DNA from: Bacteroidales bacterium UBA1794
GTDB taxonomy: Bacteria; Bacteroidota; Bacteroidia; Bacteroidales; Bacteroidaceae
Direction of reading: 5' to 3'
Length of the DNA: 64,000 nt
Assembly: GCA_002315435.1 (NCBI GenBank)
Contig: DCFW01000027.1
Location: forward strand, 62,001 to 126,000
How positions within the stretch are numbered: the stretch's first letter is position 1; each line of letters starts with the position of its first letter. Position numbers and translations under genes: made by a program. Below, one piece after another: positions 25,870-34,240 of the stretch. The notes beneath the pieces are model-generated. The model was not told the origin of the DNA. It did not search any database and saw nothing but the letters and a program-made list of their open reading frames with translations.

Positions 25870-26190
25870 GAGACTAAACTTTTACTCCCAAAAACGGATC
25901 AATCATTAGCAGGATTAGTATGTTATGAAGATGAAAAGCATAACTTCACAATTGGGCTCACTCTAATAAATAAACAGCAATCGTTATTGATATTATTGAT
26001 GGCGACAATTATCAACGCAACCGCAAAAGGAAGATATTACTCGCTAGGTGCTTATCAAAAAAATAAGAATTATCCTAAACTTATACAAACGGATATTAAC
26101 GGGTCAATATTAAGTACAGCACATGCAGGTGATTTTACCGGCTCATACATCGGTATTTATGCTAGCAACAAACATACTTACAATCACTGA
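25870..26190 (+). pseudogene. C-terminal fragment of a GH43 beta-xylosidase-like gene
   Basis: One open frame from 25870 to the TGA at 26190 encodes about 106 residues with no usable start near its beginning and a TAG immediately upstream. It contains DQSLAGLVCYEDEKHNFTIG, then GRYYSLGAY and SILSTAHAGDFTGSYIGIYA. These match, in order, the conserved segments of the C-terminal beta-sandwich (DUF1349-like) of GH43 beta-xylosidases. The propeller domain with the catalytic residues is absent, and the part between the two blocks is shortened. It is a decayed remnant; an internal ATG at 25987 is unlikely to be a real gene start. Confidence 0.65.
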
Positions 26191-26282
26191 TAGAAGCAGA
26201 TCTGAAGCAAAATGTAGCAATATGCACCAATGTATTTAGTGTAATTTATGAAGAAAACCCAACTTATATAATAAGTTTCATT

Positions 26283-26290
26283 TATCTTTG
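26283..26290 (+). promoter_or_regulatory. -7 box of the glycolipid operon
   Basis: TATCTTTG, 27 bp before the ATG at 26318. It overlaps a possible TTG start at 26288, which is therefore rejected. Confidence 0.5.
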
Positions 26291-26317
26291 CAACTTATTA
26301 GAAAGAATAAAAACGAT

Positions 26318-27943
26318 ATGAAAAAAGGCATTATATTGTTTCTACTTTGTTGTGTTGCTTTCTTTGTAAACAACAGCGTAATCCTTCCAGATATTATGGA
26401 GTCAAGGAATATAGTCACTGCACGTGAAATGGTACACGATGGTAATTGGATGGTACCTACAATGAACGGTGAACTACGATTGGAAAAGCCCCCATTGCCC
26501 ACTTGGATAGCGGGAGCAGTGGAGTATATAACTCCTGATAACATAAGTGCACAACGGGCTATGGCGGGATTGGCCGGAATGGTATTAATCTGTTTTTTTT
26601 ATTTACTAGGAGAAAAAATCACCCGCAACAAAGACTACGCATTCATTGCATCACTGCTATTGCTGACCTGCTATAATGTGATACTCATGGGACGGACGGC
26701 TACATGGGACATTTATTGTCATGCCTTTATGATGGGAGCTATATACTTTATGTATAGAGGTTTCTATGAAGACAAGCATATATATAAATGGTTTTTATGG
26801 GCTGGAATATTCTTGGGATTATCATTTTTAAGTAAAGGACCTGTCTCATTTTATGCACTACTTTTGCCTTTTCTTATATGCACTTTTGTTTATAAAAAAC
26901 CTCAAGTCAAAGGTAAAGGCATCGCAATAACAATTATGATTTTGCTATGCCTCATACTAAGTTCTTGGTGGTATCTATATATTTGGGAATTTCATCAAGA
27001 AGCAGTCCAATGCGTATTGCATAAAGAATCTTCGGCATGGGCAGATCATAATGTACGTCCATGGTACTATTATTGGAAATTTTTCCTCGAAACCGGTGTT
27101 TGGTCACTTTTGATGATTACTACATTGATGATTCCATTTTGGAAAAAGCGTGTGCAATTCCATCGTGAATATATCTTTGCAATTAGTTGGACATTAATCA
27201 TGTTGGTATTGCTTTCATTCATGCCTGAAAAAAAGCCTCGCTACCTTTTGCCAATGATGATCCCATGTTGCTATTCAATGGCGTACCTCATTTTCTATTG
27301 GTGGAAACAGTCATATGTAGATAATGTTGATAAATGGATTTATCGCATCAACGCAGGTCTAATATCAATCGCCTGCTTTGCCTTACCGATCGCCATGTAC
27401 ATCATGTTTTATAGAAAAGGAACAGTGAGCACATGCATGTTCCTGTTTCTAACCATTCTATTATGGACCGTTACAACATACATCCTATATAGCACATATA
27501 AAGGAAAGCCTGTTAATTTTGTTTATGGAGTAGTGGCTCTTTTTGCAATAGCCGAACTGTTCTTAATGCCTTTTATTGGTGACGTAGCAAATAATCCAGA
27601 CTTTAAAAGTATTAAAAAGACAAGAGAAATAAAAAGTCTTGACAAATTACCATTTTACTCTAATAATAACGAGTCATTACGAATTGAATTAGTTTACGCA
27701 GCCAATCGTAAGATTCTGCCACTAAATATTAAAGACGAGAAACAAATTATAAAATCATTGCCGTGTGTCATACTCACCCATAAACGTGTGGGACAAGAAT
27801 TTCCGACCGCTATGTGGAACAAAATTGATACATCTTATATAGGATGTTTCAATGATAATCGCCGTCCCAAAAGCAATATGCATTATAGCGAAGATTTTGT
27901 TTACAACGCAACAATATTAAAACTCAAAACATGCAGCAAGTAA
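26318..27943 (+). CDS. GT39/ArnT-like polyprenyl-phosphate-sugar glycosyltransferase
   Basis: This 541-residue integral membrane protein has about a dozen hydrophobic segments and the GT39/ArnT-type first periplasmic loop: DIMESRNIVTAREMV with an acidic catalytic candidate, then RLEKPPLPTW. Such enzymes move a sugar from an undecaprenyl-phosphate carrier to lipid A, other lipids or proteins on the periplasmic side. The start is set at ATG 26318 (MKKGIILFLL) by the -7 box. The gene overlaps the next (GT2) by 13 bp and heads a four-gene operon. Confidence 0.88.
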   Translation: MKKGIILFLLCCVAFFVNNSVILPDIMESRNIVTAREMVHDGNWMVPTMNGELRLEKPPLPTWIAGAVEYITPDNISAQRAMAGLAGMVLICFFYLLGEKITRNKDYAFIASLLLLTCYNVILMGRTATWDIYCHAFMMGAIYFMYRGFYEDKHIYKWFLWAGIFLGLSFLSKGPVSFYALLLPFLICTFVYKKPQVKGKGIAITIMILLCLILSSWWYLYIWEFHQEAVQCVLHKESSAWADHNVRPWYYYWKFFLETGVWSLLMITTLMIPFWKKRVQFHREYIFAISWTLIMLVLLSFMPEKKPRYLLPMMIPCCYSMAYLIFYWWKQSYVDNVDKWIYRINAGLISIACFALPIAMYIMFYRKGTVSTCMFLFLTILLWTVTTYILYSTYKGKPVNFVYGVVALFAIAELFLMPFIGDVANNPDFKSIKKTREIKSLDKLPFYSNNNESLRIELVYAANRKILPLNIKDEKQIIKSLPCVILTHKRVGQEFPTAMWNKIDTSYIGCFNDNRRPKSNMHYSEDFVYNATILKLKTCSK

Positions 27944-28677
27944 ATAATACCACTAACTATGAATTCACAATCATAGTACCGGTCTACAACGAAGAAGATA
28001 ATATGAAAAATTTGGAGGAACGGCTTGTGGCTTACCTTCCTACAGCTCTATATAAAGCATGTGTTCTTTTTGTAAATGACGGTTCTAAAGACGATAGCTT
28101 AAACTGTATACAAGATGTATGTCACCGCCATTCAGATTTTTATTATATCAGTCTAAAAAACAATTCAGGATTAAGTGCTGCAATGAAAGCCGGCATAGAT
28201 ACAGCGCAAAGCAAATATATTGGTTATATAGATTCTGACCTACAAACAGATCCGGAAGATTTCAATAAGTTACTTGAATTTATAAATGAGTATCAACTTG
28301 TTACAGGAATAAGAGCTAATCGCAAAGATTCATTCTTCAAAAAATTCCAATCACGTATTGCTAATGGATTCCGAAGAATGATGACACATGATAATGCAAC
28401 AGACACTGGATGTCCATTAAAGGTGATGCAAACGGCATATGCAAAGAGAATTCCTTTTTTCACAGGCATGCATCGTTTTTTGCCTGCGTTGATGTTGCTA
28501 GAAGAGGGTAAAGTGAAGGAATTACCAGTTCGTCATTACCCACGTGTTGCTGGAGTTTCAAAATACCACCTATGGAATAGATTAGCCGGACCATTTAAAG
28601 ATTGCTTTGCTTACCGTTGGATGAAACACCGTTACATCCGCTACGAAATATCTGCTAACAATCTAAAAGACGAATAA
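27931..28677 (+). CDS. GT2 polyprenyl-phosphate sugar transferase (ArnC/DPM1-like)
   Basis: The 248-residue protein has the GT-A start IIVPVYNEEDNM (about 14-25), the nucleotide-sugar motif YIDSDLQTDPED (about 101-112) and the ArnC/DPM segment DTGCPLKVM. These enzymes load a sugar from a nucleotide donor onto polyprenyl phosphate at the cytoplasmic membrane face. The C-terminal membrane helices of ArnC are missing, so it is probably peripheral, like DPM1 types. It starts inside the GT39 gene (13-bp overlap) and ends 1 bp before the LAB_N gene, indicating tight coupling. Confidence 0.9.
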   Translation: MQQVNNTTNYEFTIIVPVYNEEDNMKNLEERLVAYLPTALYKACVLFVNDGSKDDSLNCIQDVCHRHSDFYYISLKNNSGLSAAMKAGIDTAQSKYIGYIDSDLQTDPEDFNKLLEFINEYQLVTGIRANRKDSFFKKFQSRIANGFRRMMTHDNATDTGCPLKVMQTAYAKRIPFFTGMHRFLPALMLLEEGKVKELPVRHYPRVAGVSKYHLWNRLAGPFKDCFAYRWMKHRYIRYEISANNLKDE

Positions 28678-28678
28678 C

Positions 28679-29305
28679 ATGCCTGCTGTTATTACCTATT
28701 CAATAGGCTTCTTAGCCCAAGCTTTTTTCTCGGCACGTATACTTGTACAGTGGATTTTGTCCGAGCGTACTAAAAAAGTAGTTTCACCTGTTATATATTG
28801 GGTTCTAAGTTTAGCCGGAGCTCTCCTACTTTTCATTTATGGTTGGATACGACACGATTTCTCTATCATTTTAGGCCAATTTCTTTCGTTCTATATCTAT
28901 ATATGGAACTTAAATTCAAAAGGAGTATGGAATAAAATTCCAAGTTTAATAAGAAGTGTTATTATACTATTACCTGTCGCTGCCATTATTTATTCACTAC
29001 GAGATGCAGAAGGATTTGTCATGAACTTCTTCAAGAATGAGAAAATACCACTGTGGCTATTGCTCTTTGGTTCAGCAGGACAAATCATTTTTACGCTTCG
29101 TTTTGTATATCAATGGTTTTATTCTTTTAAGCGAAAGGAATCAATTTTACCTGTCGGATTTTGGACTATTAGCCTTATAGGGTCTGGCATCATAGTCTCT
29201 TATGGTTGCTTCCGCAGCGATCCCGTACTCATTTTAGGGCAATCTGTAGGATTCATAGCTTATATACGTAACATCGTACTGAATAACAAAAGTAAAAAAG
29301 GATGA
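28679..29305 (+). CDS. Membrane protein with two LAB_N domains
   Basis: This 208-residue protein consists of two copies of the LAB_N (lipid-A-disaccharide synthase N-terminal) domain. Copy 1 (about 8-78) has FFSARILVQWILSERTKK and SIILGQFLSFYIYIWNL. Copy 2 (about 125-200) has IFTLRFVYQWFYSFKRKE and PVLILGQSVGFIAYIRNI. Each has three hydrophobic helices, so the protein looks like a duplicated three-helix transporter, similar in plan to SemiSWEET/SWEET. The catalytic LpxB part is absent. Position between the GT genes and the epimerase suggests it moves the lipid-linked sugar across the membrane, but this is inference. Confidence 0.85.
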   Translation: MPAVITYSIGFLAQAFFSARILVQWILSERTKKVVSPVIYWVLSLAGALLLFIYGWIRHDFSIILGQFLSFYIYIWNLNSKGVWNKIPSLIRSVIILLPVAAIIYSLRDAEGFVMNFFKNEKIPLWLLLFGSAGQIIFTLRFVYQWFYSFKRKESILPVGFWTISLIGSGIIVSYGCFRSDPVLILGQSVGFIAYIRNIVLNNKSKKG

Positions 29306-30315
29306 AAATATTAGTTACCGGTGCTGCCGGATTTATTGGATATCACCTGGTAAAAGCACTTGTCAACAGCAACAATGATATAGTGGGCATTGACAATATC
29401 AATGATTACTACGACATAAATTTAAAATATGGAAGACTTACTGATTCGGGCATTCAACGTACAGCCATAGCTCCTTTAGCCACTGTAAAAAGTAACAAAT
29501 ATATTAACTACCGCTTCATACAAATGGATCTTACAGATCGGGAAAGCTTGAATAAACTATTTGATGATGAACATTTCACTTATGTTTGCAATCTTGCAGC
29601 CCAAGCTGGAGTAAGATATTCTATCATAAATCCATATTCCTATATTGAATCAAATATTGTAGGATATTTGATTCTGCTGGAAGCATGTAGACACCATCAT
29701 ATCCAGCATTTTATATATGCCAGCTCAAGCAGTATATATGGAATGAACCAAAAGGTACCTTTTTCTGAAGATGATCAGACTGATTCACCTGTTAGTCTTT
29801 ATGCCGCCACAAAAAAAAGCGATGAGCTTATGGCATATGCTTATAGCAAACTCTACGATCTACAGACAACAGGAGTTCGTTTTTTCACAGTATATGGTCC
29901 ATGGGGAAGACCGGACATGGCTCCATTCATTTTTATGAAATCAATTATTGAGGATAAACCAATTAAAGTCTTTAACAACGGTCATATGTTGCGTGACTTC
30001 ACTTATATTGATGATATTATCACCGGACTTACAAAAATAATCTTTTCGAATTGCAATGAAGATATTCCCTACAGATTATACAACATCGGTAATTCCTCGC
30101 CTGTAAAACTGATGGATTTTATTGAATCAATTGAACACTGCACTCAGAAAAAAGCAAAAAAAGAATACCTTGGAATGCAACCGGGTGATGTGGTTTGTAC
30201 TTATGCCGATACAAAGCGTTTGGAACATGATTTTGGTTACAAACCAAACATAGGAATTGACGAAGGTATATCAAAATTCTATGATTGGTTTGTTGATTTC
30301 TACAGAATTAAATAA
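29302..30315 (+). CDS. NAD-dependent sugar epimerase, probably UDP-glucuronate 4-epimerase
   Basis: The 337-residue SDR enzyme has the NAD motif GAAGFIGYHL (7-16), the catalytic Ser-rich loop YASSSSIYG and the YxxxK pair in YAATKKSDEL. The segment RFFTVYGPWGRPDMA is typical of UDP-glucuronate 4-epimerases (CapI/UGlcAE type), which make UDP-galacturonate. Other 4-epimerases cannot be excluded. The start overlaps the LAB_N gene stop by 4 bp (ATGA). The 3' end overlaps the convergent sulfur-fusion gene by 8 bp, with no terminator in between. Confidence 0.88.
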   Translation: MKILVTGAAGFIGYHLVKALVNSNNDIVGIDNINDYYDINLKYGRLTDSGIQRTAIAPLATVKSNKYINYRFIQMDLTDRESLNKLFDDEHFTYVCNLAAQAGVRYSIINPYSYIESNIVGYLILLEACRHHHIQHFIYASSSSIYGMNQKVPFSEDDQTDSPVSLYAATKKSDELMAYAYSKLYDLQTTGVRFFTVYGPWGRPDMAPFIFMKSIIEDKPIKVFNNGHMLRDFTYIDDIITGLTKIIFSNCNEDIPYRLYNIGNSSPVKLMDFIESIEHCTQKKAKKEYLGMQPGDVVCTYADTKRLEHDFGYKPNIGIDEGISKFYDWFVDFYRIK

Positions 30316-32749
30316 AGAGGTTCATGTTCGCTTCCTCAGCACGTTCCATATAAGCTGCCACTCCACCTAAAGACACATTATCAAGCAGCTCTTCCTTTGA
30401 TACTCCCATTACATCCATACTCATTGTACATGCTATCATTTCCACACCATTTTCAATAGCTTGCTGACGAAGACTCTCCAAACTCTCAATCTGGCGAAGC
30501 TTCATTATATGCCTCATCATCTTACTACCTAACCCGAACATATTCATTTTTGACAAACTTAAATGACGACTATCCGAAGGTAACATCCACCCGAACATCT
30601 TAGCAAAGATATCTTTCTTTACCTTAGGCTTACTACTTTTCTTTATTACATTCAATCCCCAAAATGTGAAAAACATGGTAACAGCTCTACCTGTTGCAGC
30701 TGCACCGTTAGCTAATACAAAAGAAGCTAAAGCCTTGTCCAAATCATCACTAAAAACAATGATTGTCTTATTCTTACCACCAGAAACTGAAACAGATGTA
30801 TTGTCTTCTGATCGATTTGCTTTTGTAATCCTAGCAGAAATAATACCACTTACATTCTGAACTGATTCAAGGGAAGCTCCAACGACCTTACACCATGACT
30901 TTACGTCCTTTTCAAACCCAGGGTCTGTTGCTTTAACACATAAAGATGCACCTACATCCATCTTATCATATGTCTTTTTTAACTGCATTATCGGACCTGG
31001 GCACATTAGCCCACAAGCATCTAACGACAACATGTTCTCCGATTTAGGACTTGAGCAAATGTCTTTCTCCATTTTATTATGTTTGTTTATTACATCAGCT
31101 GTTGCCATACTCCAAGTTTTATATCCTCCTGATAAGTTTCGCACATTGATATACCCGTTTTGAAGAAGAATTCTATAAGCAATATATCCTCTAAGACCTA
31201 CTGCACAAGTTAAGACTAGTGGCTTATTTTTGGGAATATCGCTCAAATGCTCACGTAACTCATCTACAGGTATATTAATGAACCCCGGAATAGTTCCTAG
31301 ACAATATTCATCGGCAGTACGTACATCTATACGTACAGTATCCTCTGATAAAGTATTGATCTCACGCCAAGAAATTGTATTCAATCTACCGGATAGAACA
31401 TTGTCAGCAACAAATCCTGCCATATTCACAGGATCCTTCGCAGATGAATATGGAGGGGCATATGCATGTTCAAGCTCAGTAAGATCATATATAGTGCCTT
31501 TGTGCTGAATAACCTGTGCAAGCATTTCAATTCTTTTATCCACTCCATCATACCCTACGATCTGTGCCCCAAGCAAACGTCCATCTTTTGGAGAAAATAT
31601 AATTTTCATGGACAAATTCACTGCTCCGGGATAATACCCAGCATGAGATAAAGAATGTGTCCAAGAAGAGATATATGGAATTTCGACTTGTTTCAACATT
31701 TTAGCATTTGCACCAGTAGATGCTACTGTCAAATCAAACACTTTGGCTATTGCTGTGCCTATACTTCCATTATATTTCTGTTTATTGCCCTGCACAATAT
31801 TATTCGCAACAATTCTCCCTTGCTTGTTTGCAGGTCCTGCAAGAGGAACTTTAGTAGAGTTTCCGGTCACTCCATGAATAACCTCAACCGCATCACCTAA
31901 AGCGTATATATTAGAATCAGAAGTTTGCATATAGGAATCTACGAGAATTCCACCCAATTTACCGATTTCTAAACCTGCATCTTTTGCCAAAGATATGTCG
32001 GAACGAACTCCAATGCTAAGTATCACAAAATCTGACTCAATAGAATTACCACTTTGCAGTAATGTAACCAAAGAATCACCATGATTGGAAAATTCATTAA
32101 CTCCATCCTTTAGCACAAGTTCTACACCCTTCGCAAGGAGATGCTGGTGCACAATAGCTGCCATTGAATAATCTAACGGTGCCATCACTTGATCACTCAT
32201 CTCTACAACACTTATTTGAATACCAGCATGAGCCAAGTTTTCTGCCATCTCTAATCCAATAAAACCTGCTCCAACTATAACTGCTTTACGAGGATTACGA
32301 TCTGTAATAAATTTCTTAATACAATCCGTATCTTGTACATTTCGTAATGTAAAAATTCGATCATCACCAATGCCTTTAATATTCGGTCTTATTGGATCAG
32401 CTCCAGGTGAAAGTACTAATTTATCATAGCATTCAAGATAGGTATCACCTGTCAACAAATTCTTAACTTCTATTTCTTTTTGTTCCGTATGCAAAGCAAT
32501 AACTTCTTGCTCTGTACGAATATCAATACAGAAGCGATCAGTAAACCCTTTAGCAGTTTGCACGAACAACTTATCTCGATCAGTTATTGTGCCTCCAATA
32601 TAATAAGGAAGACCACAATTTGCATAAGAAACATATTTACCTTTTTCAAACAATACAATTTCAGCATGCTCATCCAATCTTCTCAATCGCGCTGCAACAG
32701 TTGCACCACCGGCAACACCTCCAATAACCAAATATTTCATTTTACTCAA
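30308..32749 (-). CDS. CoA-disulfide-reductase-like / rhodanese / TusA / DsrE2 fusion
   Basis: The 813-residue protein has four domains. A FAD/NAD disulfide reductase (about 1-450) has VIGGVAGGATVAARLRR and redox Cys45 in YANCGLPYYIGG. A rhodanese (about 460-550) has DVRTADEY and Cys loop LTCAVGLRGY. A TusA domain (about 570-640) has CGLMCPGPI. A DsrE2 domain (about 650-813) has IIVFSDDLDKALASFVLANG and ACTMSMD. All four domain types bind or transfer sulfane sulfur or reduce persulfides, so the protein may reduce CoA- or protein-persulfides and route the sulfur in the cytoplasm. It overlaps its MarR regulator gene by 8 bp. Confidence 0.92.
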   Translation of the reverse strand: MSKMKYLVIGGVAGGATVAARLRRLDEHAEIVLFEKGKYVSYANCGLPYYIGGTITDRDKLFVQTAKGFTDRFCIDIRTEQEVIALHTEQKEIEVKNLLTGDTYLECYDKLVLSPGADPIRPNIKGIGDDRIFTLRNVQDTDCIKKFITDRNPRKAVIVGAGFIGLEMAENLAHAGIQISVVEMSDQVMAPLDYSMAAIVHQHLLAKGVELVLKDGVNEFSNHGDSLVTLLQSGNSIESDFVILSIGVRSDISLAKDAGLEIGKLGGILVDSYMQTSDSNIYALGDAVEVIHGVTGNSTKVPLAGPANKQGRIVANNIVQGNKQKYNGSIGTAIAKVFDLTVASTGANAKMLKQVEIPYISSWTHSLSHAGYYPGAVNLSMKIIFSPKDGRLLGAQIVGYDGVDKRIEMLAQVIQHKGTIYDLTELEHAYAPPYSSAKDPVNMAGFVADNVLSGRLNTISWREINTLSEDTVRIDVRTADEYCLGTIPGFINIPVDELREHLSDIPKNKPLVLTCAVGLRGYIAYRILLQNGYINVRNLSGGYKTWSMATADVINKHNKMEKDICSSPKSENMLSLDACGLMCPGPIMQLKKTYDKMDVGASLCVKATDPGFEKDVKSWCKVVGASLESVQNVSGIISARITKANRSEDNTSVSVSGGKNKTIIVFSDDLDKALASFVLANGAAATGRAVTMFFTFWGLNVIKKSSKPKVKKDIFAKMFGWMLPSDSRHLSLSKMNMFGLGSKMMRHIMKLRQIESLESLRQQAIENGVEMIACTMSMDVMGVSKEELLDNVSLGGVAAYMERAEEANMNLFI

Positions 32750-33128
32750 TATTTAATGATTCTTCTTCCTTTACAATAAAGGTCTCCATGCATTCACGCA
32801 ACTTAGATATATCAAGATGTGACTGCTGCATTATCTGTACTTTCTCTTTCCCTGCATTTGAAAGCTTAAATAACATTTTTCTATGGTCATCCTTAGCAAT
32901 GGAACGACGAACAAATCCTTTCTTCTCCATTGATGTTATAATCTTGGAGACACGTGGTAACGACAATCCGATGTATTCACAAATACAACTCACAGTTGTA
33001 TCTTTTCCATCTTTCAAACAGCAAAGCAACATTGCTTCATTAATTGTTATCTCATACTCATCTGAGAATTGTTTCTCAAATTGATACAAAGCTTTATAAA
33101 TATCTTTTAATGCACAAATTGGTTCCAT
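32742..33128 (-). CDS. MarR-family transcriptional regulator
   Basis: The 128-residue winged-helix protein has the MarR recognition helix and wing in CICEYIGLSLPRVSKIITSM and KKGFVRRSIAKDDHRKMLFKLS (about 48-92). Two cysteines near the helix (LLCCLKDG) and one in SCICEY could sense redox or sulfur species, but this is speculative. It overlaps the sulfur-fusion gene by 8 bp and probably controls that operon and itself through the inverted repeat at 33166-33202. Confidence 0.9.
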   Translation of the reverse strand: MEPICALKDIYKALYQFEKQFSDEYEITINEAMLLCCLKDGKDTTVSCICEYIGLSLPRVSKIITSMEKKGFVRRSIAKDDHRKMLFKLSNAGKEKVQIMQQSHLDISKLRECMETFIVKEEESLNIE

Positions 33129-33153
33129 TTCTTATCATTCTTTAGTATGACGG

Positions 33154-33161
33154 CAAAAATA
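33154..33161 (-). promoter_or_regulatory. -7 box of the MarR / sulfur-fusion operon
   Basis: Minus-strand TATTTTTG followed by CCGTC, 25 bp before the ATG. The -33 region falls inside the adjacent inverted repeat. Confidence 0.5.
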
Positions 33162-33165
33162 ATAA

Positions 33166-33202
33166 AAGTTTTCTATTAAAAACTATTTCTAATAGAAAAC
33201 TT
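33166..33202. promoter_or_regulatory. Probable MarR operator: 13-bp inverted repeat
   Basis: Perfect arms AAGTTTTCTATTA (33166-33178) and TAATAGAAAACTT (33190-33202), 11-bp spacer. It begins 4 bp upstream of the -7 box and covers the -33 region, a position suited to repression. Confidence 0.6.
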
Positions 33203-33639
33203 AATATCTTTTACTTTTATAAGTTATATTATAGCATAACACTTACTAGGGAACAGGAGGTATATCTCTGTAAACGAGGAAGGAAGTTGTAAATATCAAA
33301 ATAATAGCTGAAGGATATTTCGTTAAATGATTCTCAAGAACGAGTGAAGGTCGTATGCCTTTTCTACAAATATTTTCAGCAAATAGAGTTGCCTTATATT
33401 GAACACGGATTTATTCCTCTAATTTGATAATCCTATAGAATTCTACTAAAGAAGGACTTTTTCCCTTCAGATATCAATGCATGCATTGCCATATCTATTC
33501 TTTAAAGAATTTCATAATGCACTTAGATTTAGATCCTTTTATCAGATTTGACGAAGAACCATCGTATTCAATATAAGACAAGGTTTTAAAGCTTATTCAA
33601 TCAGATGACTAATTCTTTCTATACGAAATAGAAGAGCAT
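33203..33639. other. Gene-free interval upstream of the MarR gene
   Basis: No start-to-stop frame with family features is seen on either strand. Several short frames read as plausible peptide (for example 33343-33428) but are broken by stops, so this may be decayed coding sequence. I could not identify its origin. Confidence 0.35.
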
Positions 33640-34143
33640 TTACTTTTGCCAAACATTCACGATCTCAACAATATACATTTTGTGGAAACCATTCTTCTCA
33701 TTATAGAACTTATCCAATGAATCTTTATCAAGAAAATTCTCCGGTACAAAATTAGTTGCATATAATTTTTTACATTCAAATGTAAGTCTTGATTGTTCAA
33801 ACATGACATTGCCGCCATCAGTAATAATAGGTTTCAATCCAGTTTCTTTAACTTTGTCTACATCTTTCCCCGACTTCGATCCACAAAAGTTATATATATC
33901 ACGATGTTCTTTCCCTAAGAATGACAAGGTAAACATATCAAATTTCTCTATAAACTCATAAGTGTATCTTTCAGGACGTATAAAAACATATGCAACAGGT
34001 TTATTAAACAAAATACCTATTCCACCCCAGCTAGCAGTCATTGTATTAAACTTCTCTTTATCTCCTGCGGTTACAAGCATCCACTCTTTTGAAATTACTT
34101 CAAAAAAGTTTTCAGATAAATCTTTTACTTCTATTCTCTTCAT
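33640..34143 (-). CDS. Flavin reductase-like FMN-binding split-barrel protein
   Basis: The 167-residue protein matches the flavin reductase/flavoredoxin family common in anaerobes. It has WMLVTAGDKEKFNTMTASWG (about 17-36) and AYVFIRPERYTYEFIE, then the TLSFLGKEHRDIYNFCGSKSG segment with FMN contacts. Members bind FMN and reduce flavins or act as electron carriers; the partner is unknown. It lies 97 bp downstream of groEL, beyond a strong terminator, so it is probably expressed mainly on its own. Confidence 0.87.
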   Translation of the reverse strand: MKRIEVKDLSENFFEVISKEWMLVTAGDKEKFNTMTASWGGIGILFNKPVAYVFIRPERYTYEFIEKFDMFTLSFLGKEHRDIYNFCGSKSGKDVDKVKETGLKPIITDGGNVMFEQSRLTFECKKLYATNFVPENFLDKDSLDKFYNEKNGFHKMYIVEIVNVWQK

Positions 34144-34171
34144 ATTCTATCTAATTTATTTCGGAAATAAA

Positions 34172-34205
34172 AATCTCCGGAGCGCATACTTACTCTCCGG
34201 AGATT
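34172..34205 (-). terminator. groEL terminator
   Basis: Arms AATCTCCGGA (34172-34181) and TCCGGAGATT (34196-34205) with a 14-nt loop; a T-rich tract follows on the minus strand. Confidence 0.8.
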
Positions 34206-34240
34206 CTTTAATATTATATTATTGAGGGAATGGCTTGAAT

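Noticed and set aside
26288..26317. Longer N-terminus for the GT39 protein from a TTG codon
   Set aside because: The TTG is part of the -7 box TATCTTTG, so it would not be in the transcript. The same logic excluded early starts at 7405, 53041 and 57368.
33241..33639. Possible decayed gene upstream of the MarR gene
   Set aside because: Short peptide-like frames occur on both strands but none is long or recognisable, so I could not support a pseudogene call.
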